Below are positions 22,373 to 30,695 of a stretch of DNA of 43,395 nt, piece after piece (positions within the stretch are counted from its first letter, which is position 1; each line of letters opens with the position of its first letter). Position numbers and translations under genes: made by a program. The notes beneath the pieces were generated by a model. That model was given only the letters and a program-made list of their open reading frames with translations, ran no database searches and had not been told where the DNA came from. The stretch is from Halorhodospira neutriphila (GTDB lineage Bacteria > Pseudomonadota > Gammaproteobacteria > Nitrococcales > Halorhodospiraceae). The stretch lies in the NCBI RefSeq assembly GCF_016584055.1, contig NZ_NRSH01000004.1:1-43395 (forward strand), given 5' to 3'.

Positions 22373-25300
22373 CTACGGCCGCAGCCGCACCGTCCACGCC
22401 TCCAGATCCGCCCGGTCGAGCTCCGCGCGCCCGAGCAGCGTAAGCAGCTCCTCCTGCCGCGGCTGGCCGAAGACGACGCGGTAGGTGGCGAGCTGGTGCT
22501 TGAGGCGCTCGAAGGCGGCGACCTCCCGGGTGTAGGGCAGGGTCGGCACCCGGCGCTGGATCCGGTAGGGCCCCGGCGCGATCCAGTACGGCACGAGGTC
22601 GTCTGCACCCTCCTCCTGCGCCTCTTGATCGGCGATCTCGAAGAGCAGCGCCCACAGGTCTTTGCCCAGTACCCAGTGGGCCCGGGCCCGGTCAGCGCAG
22701 CGCGCCGCCACGTTCCGGCGCACGGCGTGCCCCTTGTAGCGGTGGATGCGCCCCTCGCGCTGCTCCAGGTCCACCGGGTTGCCGGGCAGGTTCCAGTGCA
22801 CCAGCCGGTGGCACCAGGGGTGGAAGTCGAGCCCCTCCTGGCCGACGGAGGTACTGGTGAGCACGAAGGGCCGGAAGGGGCTGTTGAAGGCAGCGCGAAC
22901 CTCGTCCTGGCTCAGCCGCCCCTCCTCGGTCCGCTGATCGCCGAAGCGCTGGGCGAAGACCGTGCGGATCCGCAGCTCGGGCCAGGCCAAATCGCCGCTG
23001 CCCTCGCGCTCCGGGAACTGGGCGTGCACGCGCGAGGGGCGCGGCTCGATGCGCGCGGCGAGCTCCTCGACACAGCTGCGGGCTACCTCGTCCGCCGAGA
23101 GGCCCTCGGCCCAGCCGTGCTGCTCCCAGGCCAGGTGCCAGGCCTCATCCAGCACCGCCTGCAGGTTGCCGGCCACGGCGTACTGCATCACGCGGCGCCA
23201 GTAGGCGCCCCCGTCCTCGCCATGGCCGCGGCCGTAGAGCTGGTGCAGCAGCCCGATCACCGGGGGCCGGTTGAACAGGCGCCAGAACGCCATGGCGAGC
23301 CGGGCCGACAGGGCGCGTCGGGTCGGCTCGTCCAGCCCGGGAACCCCCGGCTCAGGATCGCCCTGCTCGGGATCGTACGCTCCGGCACCGGCCAGGGTCC
23401 GGGCGGCCACGACGCCCGGCGCGCCGAGCGCCATATCCGTGATCAGGTCGACCAGGCCCTGGGGCTGGCGGCCCAGGCCTGCGGGGTCCAGATCCATCAG
23501 GTCCCTGAGGTAGTCGCCGAAGCTCTCCGACTGGGGCCGCCCCCCGTCGCCGGCATCCCAGGATCGCCAATCGGCCAGGAACGCCCTCAGCCCCGGATCG
23601 AGCAGCAAAGGCGCCATGTACGCCCAGCGCGCGTCCTCGGAGGCCTGCGGATCGCCCTGCTCCGCCACCTCCGCCAGCAGGCCGGTCACTTGCTCGCGGG
23701 CCCACGCCCGCGCATCCCGGTCTGCCGGCGCCGAGAGCGGGTGCACCCGGTCCGCCAGGCTGGTGCACGGCAGCAGCAGCAACAGCAGGCGGTGGCGGGA
23801 GCGGGTCGCCTCCTGGGTCGGGAGCTGCAGGAGCTGCCTCGGCAGATCGTCGTAGCCCACGCTCTGCCCGGCGAGCATCCGGCGCTCGGCCTCGTAGCTG
23901 AGCACGGCGCTAACCACATCCGGGACGAAGTTCCAGGCCGAGAAGAGCAGCGTCTTCGTCCGCTCCTCCTGCCCCTCGTAGGGCCCGTCCAGCGGCCAGT
24001 ACGGCAGCGAGGGCGGCATCCACAGGAGTCTCCAGCCCCCCGTATCCAGCTCCTCCCGGACCATCTCCCGCAGCTTGGCGTGCCCCGGATCCACCCGATC
24101 CCACGCTCGCAGGGCCTGCCGGTCGAGGAAGGCATCCGTATATTGGTCAAGGACCGCCAGGAGCCGATCCGGCTGCCGCTCCCGGAGCTCGCGGACCTGC
24201 TCGTTGACCTGGTAGCCCTGCATGAAGTGCGGCAGGTAGGGCGCCGACTTCCAGAAGGTCAGCGGGTCCCGCGCCCCGGCGGCGCGGAACCAGGCCTCGG
24301 CGGCGAGGTACTGGCGGACGTCCACGGGCTGGACCTCCAGCTGCCCGCCGCCCGACGGCGCCACCATGGCATCCTGGTCAGCGCTGCCCGCCACCCGCTC
24401 GGTGCGCGCCATGATCGCTCTCAGGTGCCCCTCGACCGCCTCCCGGGCGCTCGGCACGTTGTGCCCCTGCCCGGCCGCGGCGCGCCGTAGCTCACTGTTG
24501 AACCGCGACAAGGCCTGCTGGAGGGCGGCCACGCGCTGCTCGTCGTAGTCGAGCAGGAAGCGGGTCGTGGCCAGGAAGTCGGCGTAGTGGTCCTCGCCCT
24601 CCAGCTCCGGATCCCGGGTGTAGAGCTTGTAGGGCGTGGCCGAGAGGAGCAGGGTGCGCACCGGCTTACCGGACTCTGTGCGCGTCTGCAGGAGCCGCCG
24701 GGCCAGCACCGTCGACGGCGCCTGATCCCCCTCGTCCTGGTTCACCAGGTCCTTGAAGCGCTGGAACTCGTCGAGGATGACCAGGTCCGGCTCCAGGGCC
24801 TCGATACAGACCTCCGCCAGGCGGTAGCGGAGCTCGCCGATGAGGCGGTTGCGGGCCTGCCGCGCCTCCGGGGGGTACGCCTCCAGGGGCTGCAAGAACC
24901 AGCGCTCGATGATCGCCTCCAGCTCGCCCATGAGCGCCGCCTCCCCGGCGACACGCTCCTGGAAGCGCCTCGCGATCTCGGGCTCCAGCGGCAGCGGCTC
25001 TGCCAGCGTCCCGCGCCAGCGCTGCGGATCCTGGACCCAGCCCTGGAGCAAGTTCATCAGCCCCTCCCGCTGCTCGATTAGGCGGTCGAGCAGCTGGAAG
25101 AGGAGCCTGCGCTCCGCCGCCTTGCCCTCGGCGTGGCCCATGTTGAAGGAGGTGCCGGGCGTGAAGCTGATGAAGTTGACCTTGCGGGCCGAGAGTCCCT
25201 CCCCCTGGGCCCTGCCTGCCAGCTCGGTGGCGAGCAGGGTCAGCCGCGTGGTGGTGGCCTGGGCGTCCTCCGTGTCCCCGGTGACCTGGAGCTTGGGGAG

Positions 25301-25555
25301 GTTGGAGCGGCCGATGTTCTGGTTGCTGCAGATGTAGAGGACGTCGATGCGGTCCGGCCGATCCCACAGGTGATCCAGCGCCCGGGCGATGATGCCGCGG
25401 GCGACCAGCGTCTTGCCCAGGCCCACCTCGTCGGCGACGAGGAAACGGTGCGTGCTGTCCGGCGCCGTGAACAGCCGGTGGAAGGCGTGCTCCACGGTGC
25501 GGCGCTGGAAGGACTTGAGCGGCCTGATGATGGCTTCCGGATCCGGACGGCTCAT
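22373..25555 (-). CDS. SF2/SNF2-like helicase of putative defence operon
   Basis: A 1060-residue DNA helicase or translocase. Motif I is Asp-Glu-Val-Gly-Leu-Gly-Lys-Thr (42-49), motif II is Leu-Asp-Glu-Phe-Gln-Arg-Phe (261-267), and motif III is Leu-Ser-Ala-Thr-Pro (304-308). The C-terminal helicase lobe (about 895-945) carries Gly-Gln-Glu-Gly-Leu-Asp-Phe and Gln-Arg-Glu-Gly-Arg-Ile-His-Arg. Between the lobes lies a long insert of roughly 500 residues without a recognisable fold. Large SF2 helicases with a Gln-x-x-Gly-Arg motif and a nearby PLD nuclease are common in phage-defence loci. It is third in the operon; its ATG overlaps the PLD gene stop (ATGA at 25552-25555). A DISARM DrmD-like role is conceivable, but DrmA, DrmB and the methylase are absent. 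Confidence 0.85.
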   Translation of the reverse strand: MSRPDPEAIIRPLKSFQRRTVEHAFHRLFTAPDSTHRFLVADEVGLGKTLVARGIIARALDHLWDRPDRIDVLYICSNQNIGRSNLPKLQVTGDTEDAQATTTRLTLLATELAGRAQGEGLSARKVNFISFTPGTSFNMGHAEGKAAERRLLFQLLDRLIEQREGLMNLLQGWVQDPQRWRGTLAEPLPLEPEIARRFQERVAGEAALMGELEAIIERWFLQPLEAYPPEARQARNRLIGELRYRLAEVCIEALEPDLVILDEFQRFKDLVNQDEGDQAPSTVLARRLLQTRTESGKPVRTLLLSATPYKLYTRDPELEGEDHYADFLATTRFLLDYDEQRVAALQQALSRFNSELRRAAAGQGHNVPSAREAVEGHLRAIMARTERVAGSADQDAMVAPSGGGQLEVQPVDVRQYLAAEAWFRAAGARDPLTFWKSAPYLPHFMQGYQVNEQVRELRERQPDRLLAVLDQYTDAFLDRQALRAWDRVDPGHAKLREMVREELDTGGWRLLWMPPSLPYWPLDGPYEGQEERTKTLLFSAWNFVPDVVSAVLSYEAERRMLAGQSVGYDDLPRQLLQLPTQEATRSRHRLLLLLLPCTSLADRVHPLSAPADRDARAWAREQVTGLLAEVAEQGDPQASEDARWAYMAPLLLDPGLRAFLADWRSWDAGDGGRPQSESFGDYLRDLMDLDPAGLGRQPQGLVDLITDMALGAPGVVAARTLAGAGAYDPEQGDPEPGVPGLDEPTRRALSARLAMAFWRLFNRPPVIGLLHQLYGRGHGEDGGAYWRRVMQYAVAGNLQAVLDEAWHLAWEQHGWAEGLSADEVARSCVEELAARIEPRPSRVHAQFPEREGSGDLAWPELRIRTVFAQRFGDQRTEEGRLSQDEVRAAFNSPFRPFVLTSTSVGQEGLDFHPWCHRLVHWNLPGNPVDLEQREGRIHRYKGHAVRRNVAARCADRARAHWVLGKDLWALLFEIADQEAQEEGADDLVPYWIAPGPYRIQRRVPTLPYTREVAAFERLKHQLATYRVVFGQPRQEELLTLLGRAELDRADLEAWTVRLRP

Positions 25556-27372
25556 CGCTGGCTCTCCTCCTGCAGCGCGCCATCCACCGCCTGCCAGATG
25601 GCGCGGAGCTGCTCCGGCACCACCTCGCGGCCCTCCGCGTCCGCCATCAGGTCGTCCATCACCCGGCGGACGGTCTCGAGGCGCTCCGGCTCCCGGGCGG
25701 CCGCCCGCAGCAGATCCTCCAGCAGGGTCTCGGCCTCGAGGCGCTCGCCCCAGCCGGCGCTATCCGGGTCCGCCGGGCGCTCCAGGGCCCAGTCGGCGAC
25801 GTCCTCCAGGCCGCCCAGCAGGGCGCGTAGGAAGGCCAGGAAGCGCTCCGGCGAGTCGATCACCGTGCGCAGGATGCGCTGCATGCGCGCCTCGGGCAGC
25901 CCCTGCGCCGGCAGCTTGGCCACCAGGGTCACCGGCTCGAGCTCCTCCTCTCCCTCCAGCCAGCGCAGGCGGAAGGCGACGAAGGCCGTGAGCTGCTGCA
26001 TGGACAGCCCCCAGGCCGGCTCCTCGGGCCAGGTGCGGGCCTGCTCGGCCGGCAGCGTCACGGGCCAGACGTCGATGGCTACGCCTTCCCGCTCCGGCAG
26101 CTGCCCCGCCAGCCGCCAGCGCCACACCGCCTCGCCGGCCTCGCAGCGGACCGCCAGATCGCGCTCCAGCAGGTCGTCCCGTGCCGCCTCGAGCTCGCGC
26201 CGGGCCGCGGCCGCCTCGTCCTCGGCCTCGGGCCGCTGCGAGGCCTGGTAAGGGGTGCAGAGCCGCTGGAAGCCGGCGAGGAAGCGGTCGATACCGACCC
26301 CGCGCTCGGAATCGGCCGAGCCGGCGGCGCCGCTGAGCTCGGCCATGACCTCCACGTTGCGGCCGCTGAAGGCGGCACGCGTGAGGTTGGCGGAGCCGAT
26401 GAGCCAGCTCGCCCGCCCGCCACGCTCGGCGGCGATGAGCTTGGCGTGGAGCCCGGCCGAGCGGCCGACCGTCCCGTCGTCCGCCTCCGCCAGGGCCGCC
26501 TCCTGGAGGACCTGGACGTCCTCCCAATGCGCCAGGGTGCCCTCGGGCAGCGCATCCAGGGCCTCGTCGCGGCCGATCAGGGCCAGCGAGCCGGCCCCGC
26601 TCGCCGCCAGGGTGTCGAGGCCGCGCCGGTCCACGAACGGCGCCACGGCGAGCACCCGGTCAGCCTCGGTGACCGGCCGCCACGGCGCCCCGCGCGGGCC
26701 CCCGAGGCCCAGGACGTGGAAGTCGATGGCGCCATCAAAACCCTCCGGCGCCGGGAAGCGGGTGCGGCCCAGCTCCTCGGCGAGGCTCGCCAGGTCCTCC
26801 GTCAGCGGGCGCGCGAGCGGCTGGACCGCCAGCCCCGGCAGACCGCGGACCAGCGCGGCGAGGGGCTCCGAACCCGGCTCGGCCTCCGCACCCGGCTCGG
26901 CCTCCGCACCCGGCTCGGCCTCGCTGACCAGGGCGACGTCCCAGGAGCGGTCGAAGGTGAGGTTGCGGGAGGCGACGGCGACGCGCAGCAGGACCCGGCC
27001 GTCCTGCTCCCCGGTAAAGCGCGCCACCCACACCTTGGGGTGGAAGACGCCCTCGCCGGGAGCGCGGACCGGGTGGACGCTGGCCTCCAGGGCGGCGTAG
27101 AGCTCGCGCTGGACCCGTGGCAGGGCGATGCCCGAGGCGTCGACGAAGACCTGCACCCGGCCGGAGGCCTCGCGCAGCGCCTCGAGGAGCAGCAGCGGGT
27201 CCTCCAGGAGCTCCTCCACACCCCGATCGGACTGCGCCAGCACCGCCAGCGGCAGCGCCAGGACCACCTCCAGGTCCAAGCTGTAGCTGGTCAGCACCGT
27301 GCGGTCCAGGGTGTAGCCGGCCGGCGGACGTAGGATCTCCGTCGCTACCTGGCGGGCGTCGGGCGACAGCAT
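25552..27372 (-). CDS. Phospholipase D-like nuclease of putative defence operon
   Basis: A 606-residue protein with two HKD active-site motifs: His111-x-Lys113 with Asn137 and Asp141 (Ser-Arg-Asn-Leu-Thr-Phe-Asp), and His309-x-Lys311 with Asn329 and Glu341 (Gly-Ser-Ala-Asn-Leu-Thr). Both halves look intact, so one chain can form a full PLD active site, as in helicase-linked PLD nucleases. A low-complexity Glu-Ala-Glu-Pro-Gly-Ala repeat (about 151-168) sits in between. The C-terminal half (about 370-606) is helical and unassigned. The ATG at 27372 overlaps the DUF6361 stop (TGATG); the frame upstream of it is a shadow. The likely role is DNA cleavage together with the helicase. Confidence 0.85.
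   Translation of the reverse strand: MLSPDARQVATEILRPPAGYTLDRTVLTSYSLDLEVVLALPLAVLAQSDRGVEELLEDPLLLLEALREASGRVQVFVDASGIALPRVQRELYAALEASVHPVRAPGEGVFHPKVWVARFTGEQDGRVLLRVAVASRNLTFDRSWDVALVSEAEPGAEAEPGAEAEPGSEPLAALVRGLPGLAVQPLARPLTEDLASLAEELGRTRFPAPEGFDGAIDFHVLGLGGPRGAPWRPVTEADRVLAVAPFVDRRGLDTLAASGAGSLALIGRDEALDALPEGTLAHWEDVQVLQEAALAEADDGTVGRSAGLHAKLIAAERGGRASWLIGSANLTRAAFSGRNVEVMAELSGAAGSADSERGVGIDRFLAGFQRLCTPYQASQRPEAEDEAAAARRELEAARDDLLERDLAVRCEAGEAVWRWRLAGQLPEREGVAIDVWPVTLPAEQARTWPEEPAWGLSMQQLTAFVAFRLRWLEGEEELEPVTLVAKLPAQGLPEARMQRILRTVIDSPERFLAFLRALLGGLEDVADWALERPADPDSAGWGERLEAETLLEDLLRAAAREPERLETVRRVMDDLMADAEGREVVPEQLRAIWQAVDGALQEESQR
26873..26926. repeat. 18-bp tandem repeat inside the PLD nuclease gene
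   Basis: Two exact 18-bp units (26873-26890 and 26891-26908) and a third partly diverged unit (26909-26926) encode the Glu-Ala-Glu-Pro-Gly-Ala repeat. Multiples of 18 keep the frame, so copy number could vary without breaking the gene. Confidence 0.8.
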
Positions 27373-28598
27373 CAGGCCGCCAGCCCCTCGTGCAGGTCCA
27401 CCAGCAGGCGGCGGACATTGGGCCAGCGGAAGTCGAGCCGGCCGACGCCGGCGCCGCCCCGCCACTGATCCAGGCGGTTGGCATTGACGACGCGGGCGCG
27501 GGCACCCTTCAGCGCCCGCTCACGCTGGGCCACGAGGTCGCGGAGCGGCCCGCTGTCCGCGACCGCCGCCGCGCCGTGGCGGTTGAGCCCCTCGGACCAG
27601 GCGGCGACGAAGCGCTTGAGCGGCTCCTTGAACGCCGCCCCGTGCCGGGCGCCCAGCTGCCACAGCGCCTCCGGATCGAAGGGGTCTTCCCGCTCCTCCG
27701 CCTCCGCCCAGCGCGCCAGCGCCTCGCGGTAACGCTCGATGTGCCCGGCGTCGACCCCTTGCGGGTCGCCGTGGCGCTCCCGGCGGAGTTCGGCGAGATA
27801 GAGGTTGTAGAGCAGCGGCGCGCCCTCCATGTGCAGGGAGAAGCGCCGGGCCATCGCCACCAGCTCGCGCAGCGATCCGGGCGCCTGCCCGACCTCGGGG
27901 GCCTCCCACAGCCACCGCGCATCGCCCAGCGCCGTGGAGCCCTCGCGCACCAGGTGGGCCAGCAGGCTGCCCGGGACCGCGGACTCCATACGGTCGCGCA
28001 GGAACCCGGCCTCCTCGGCGGTGAGCGCGAAGGTCGCCGTCTCCAGGAGCCCCTCCGGAGGCCCCGGCAGCTGCGGATGCCAGGTCCGCTCCGGTGCCTC
28101 TAGCTCGCCGGCGTCGTCCGGGCGGGCCGAGCGGAGCCCCGCGGCGAGGCGCTTGAAGTGCCGGTGGTACCACCCCTGGCTCTGGCGCGGGCCGAAAAGG
28201 CCCCAGCGCACCAGGGCGCTCCAGTACGCCTGGCTCGGCAGCCGCGACAGCCGCTCGCGCGCCACCGCGCCGATGACGCCCTCCTCCTCGCCGCCGCTGA
28301 GGAGCGCCTCGATGAGCCGGATCTCCTCCGCCCGCGCCTCAGCAGCGATGTCCTGGACTTGCCGATACCGCGCCTCAAGGCGCCGATAGAGCCAGGGGAT
28401 GAAGAGCACGTAGCGCAGGCGGGTGTGCAGCGTGGAGGTGCCCGGGAACAGCGTGTCCGAGAAGAAGTCCCGGACCGCCCCGAGCCCGAGCTCGTCGATG
28501 GTGCCCTGCTCCTCGAAGAGGTCGAGGACGCGGCGGACGTTGTCGCGGTCCGAGGCGGTGAGGTCGAGCCAGGTGAGGGAGGCGGGGGTAGCGGTCAT
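27372..28598 (-). CDS. DUF6361 family protein, first gene of putative defence operon
   Basis: A 408-residue soluble protein that I assign to DUF6361 from its N-terminus (Leu-Thr-Trp-Leu-Asp, then Arg-Val-Leu-Asp-Leu-Phe) and the Phe-Phe-Ser-Asp-x-Leu-Phe-Pro-Gly-Thr-Ser-Thr-Leu-His-Thr-Arg-Leu-Arg-Tyr segment (about 45-63). No catalytic motif is visible. It is mostly helical, rich in Arg, Trp and Leu. Function is unknown; the family co-occurs with PLD and helicase genes, so a target-recognition or adaptor role is an inference. The start at 28598 has an AAGGA ribosome site. It shares a 228-bp divergent control region with the MrcB-like gene. Confidence 0.75.
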   Translation of the reverse strand: MTATPASLTWLDLTASDRDNVRRVLDLFEEQGTIDELGLGAVRDFFSDTLFPGTSTLHTRLRYVLFIPWLYRRLEARYRQVQDIAAEARAEEIRLIEALLSGGEEEGVIGAVARERLSRLPSQAYWSALVRWGLFGPRQSQGWYHRHFKRLAAGLRSARPDDAGELEAPERTWHPQLPGPPEGLLETATFALTAEEAGFLRDRMESAVPGSLLAHLVREGSTALGDARWLWEAPEVGQAPGSLRELVAMARRFSLHMEGAPLLYNLYLAELRRERHGDPQGVDAGHIERYREALARWAEAEEREDPFDPEALWQLGARHGAAFKEPLKRFVAAWSEGLNRHGAAAVADSGPLRDLVAQRERALKGARARVVNANRLDQWRGGAGVGRLDFRWPNVRRLLVDLHEGLAA

Positions 28599-28665
28599 GT
28601 GGCGTCCTTATCCTTAAGCTCGAGTGAGTCCTGTCCTTGACGGGCCGCGCCCAAGAAGGCGGATG

Positions 28666-28678
28666 ATTGCTCCGCAAT
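28666..28678. promoter_or_regulatory. Small inverted repeat in the divergent defence control region
   Basis: ATTGC-TCC-GCAAT lies between the two divergent defence transcripts. Small operators of this kind serve regulators of restriction-type loci, but no regulator gene is seen nearby. An extended -10 like box (TGGTACGAT, ending at 28776) further on could start the MrcB transcript; its -35 is poor. Confidence 0.25.
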
Positions 28679-28826
28679 GCTGCCAAGATGGCGCTCACTC
28701 TAAATGGAGGTTCACATGCCCTTGACCCCCTCGTCACCCAGGGAAAGGGGCTGTTGCACTTGACTCCTGGTACGATCGCCCGCGGAGTTCCGTTTCCCAT
28801 AAGATACGCAAGGACCCTCGGGAACC

Positions 28827-30692
28827 ATGGCCACGATGCCGAACTCTTCTGCCAGCCTGCAAGAACTCTTCGCTACCATCTTGGCCCGTTATGCCGACGC
28901 CCGCCGGGCGAGTCAGCCTTTCGGCAAGGAACATACCCTCTGGCAGACTTTCGAGCAGCTCCAGCAGCTCCTCGAGACACATCCGGTCATCCAGCGGCAT
29001 CCTTCACTCCGGGTCACCTGGTCCGTGGGCCGTGGCAACTGGGCGCGGGTACCGTGGCTCACTTTCCTCGATGAGCGGGAGACGAACACCACGCAACACG
29101 GCGTCTACGTCGTCTACCTCTTCCGCGAGGACATGACCGGGGTCTATCTGACTTTCAATCAGGGAGTGACCGATCTCCAGCGCCAGCACGGGACCCCGGA
29201 GGCCCGCTCAGTACTACGAAGCCGAGCGAAGCAGCTGGCGGGACTGCTCCCAGCCTCCGCCTCAGGCTTCCGGACGGAGGGAGCCATCGACCTGCGCACC
29301 CGGGGCAATCTCGGTAGAGCCTACGAACACTCCACAATTGCCTACCGCCTCTACGAGGTAGGCGAGCTACCGGAAGACGACACCCTCTTCGCCGACTTAG
29401 AAGCGCTCCTGGAAGCTTACGAGGTCTACATACACTCGGACCTGCGCCGCACCATCGTTGGCGATCCGGCGGCGATCCACTCCTCGTCGGGAGACACAGC
29501 TCTGGAAGCCGAACCACCGCCGAGCAGCACGTTCGAGCTAGCCACCGGCTTCCAGGAGCTCCGCGACAAAATCCAGGCCGAGGGCTACGTCTACCCCGAC
29601 TGGCAGCTGGCGCAGTACGTGACGGCCCTGCGCACCAAGCCGTTCGTCATCCTCGCGGGCATCACCGGCACCGGCAAGTCCAAGCTGCCGAGCCTGGTGG
29701 CAGAGCACACCGGCGGCAGCGCCGAGCTCATCCCGGTCCGCCCAGACTGGACCGACAGCGCCGACGTCCTCGGCTACACCGACTTGCAGGGCACCTTCCG
29801 GCCGGGGGCGCTACTGGAGCTCGCCCACCGTGCCATGGGGGCCGACGACGTCCACGAGGTCGCGATCCTCGACGAGATGAACCTCGCCCGCGTTGAGCAC
29901 TACTTCGCGGAGGTCCTCAGCCGTATCGAGGATCGCCGCCCCGCCGCCGGGGGCGGCTACGCCAGCACTCCGTTGCTGCAGGGCACGCTCCCGGCGGGCG
30001 ATGCCGAGTGGCAGCAGGTCCACCTGCCGTCCAACCTGGCCCTGGTGGGCACAGTGAACATGGACGAGAGCGCGCACGGCTTCTCCCGCAAGGTCTTGGA
30101 CCGCGCCTTCACCCTCGAGCTCTCCGAGGTGGCGCTCGAGCGCTGGGCGCCTCAGAGCCGGGACGAAGCCCCGCGCCCCCAGCCGTGGCCGGTCAGCGCC
30201 TGGCAGCCACGGGCCGCCCGCCTCGCCGAGCTGGATGGCCTCACCCCGGCGGAGCGGGACCGGATCCAGGAGGCCATCGACGAGCTGGTCGCGCTTAACC
30301 GCATCCTCACCCAGGCCCAGCTCCAGGTCGGTTACCGCACCCGCGATGAGGTCGCGCTCTTCGTCCTCCACGCCGAGGTGCTCCGCTCCTTCTTCCGCAC
30401 CGAGACAGACGAGCCGATCGATCCACTCGACCTGGCCCTGCAGATGAAGATCCTCCCGCGCATCGTGGGCGGCAGCACCAGCGTCCAGCGCGTCCTGCTC
30501 GGTATCCTCGGCTGGGCCTACCGGGGCACCGAGTGGACCGAGGAGGACGAGGCCCAAGACCTCCTCGACCATTGGGCCCAGACCGGCCGGCCCAGCCGGG
30601 TCCCCGATGCCCGCTACCCAGGGCTAGCAGCACGGACGTGTCTGATGTGGGACCGGCTGCTGGCGGAAGGCTTTACGTCGTACTGGCTCTGA
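28827..30692 (+). CDS. MrcB/McrB-type AAA+ NTPase
   Basis: A 621-residue protein with an N-terminal MrcB-like domain (about 10-205), which in this family recognises target DNA, often modified. An AAA+ domain of the McrB clade follows (about 265-520). Walker A is Gly-Ile-Thr-Gly-Thr-Gly-Lys-Ser (278-285), Walker B is Val-Ala-Ile-Leu-Asp-Glu-Met-Asn (345-352), the McrB signature-like Gly-Thr-Val-Asn-Met-Asp-Glu is at 408-414, and Arg426 in Leu-Asp-Arg-Ala-Phe is the likely arginine finger. McrB proteins use GTP; which nucleotide this one uses cannot be told. The first 700 bp look poorer in GC than the rest of the window, a sign of transfer. The DUF2357 nuclease gene follows after 3 bp. Confidence 0.88.
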   Translation: MATMPNSSASLQELFATILARYADARRASQPFGKEHTLWQTFEQLQQLLETHPVIQRHPSLRVTWSVGRGNWARVPWLTFLDERETNTTQHGVYVVYLFREDMTGVYLTFNQGVTDLQRQHGTPEARSVLRSRAKQLAGLLPASASGFRTEGAIDLRTRGNLGRAYEHSTIAYRLYEVGELPEDDTLFADLEALLEAYEVYIHSDLRRTIVGDPAAIHSSSGDTALEAEPPPSSTFELATGFQELRDKIQAEGYVYPDWQLAQYVTALRTKPFVILAGITGTGKSKLPSLVAEHTGGSAELIPVRPDWTDSADVLGYTDLQGTFRPGALLELAHRAMGADDVHEVAILDEMNLARVEHYFAEVLSRIEDRRPAAGGGYASTPLLQGTLPAGDAEWQQVHLPSNLALVGTVNMDESAHGFSRKVLDRAFTLELSEVALERWAPQSRDEAPRPQPWPVSAWQPRAARLAELDGLTPAERDRIQEAIDELVALNRILTQAQLQVGYRTRDEVALFVLHAEVLRSFFRTETDEPIDPLDLALQMKILPRIVGGSTSVQRVLLGILGWAYRGTEWTEEDEAQDLLDHWAQTGRPSRVPDARYPGLAARTCLMWDRLLAEGFTSYWL

Positions 30693-30695
30693 GCC

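Noticed and set aside
22373-28598. Calling the operon DISARM
   Set aside because: Only a PLD protein and a helicase resemble DISARM parts; DrmA, DrmB and a methyltransferase are not in the window.
28667-29074. A 135-codon plus frame before and into the MrcB gene
   Set aside because: It overlaps the strong MrcB start in another frame and its translation is Pro/Arg-rich with no family.
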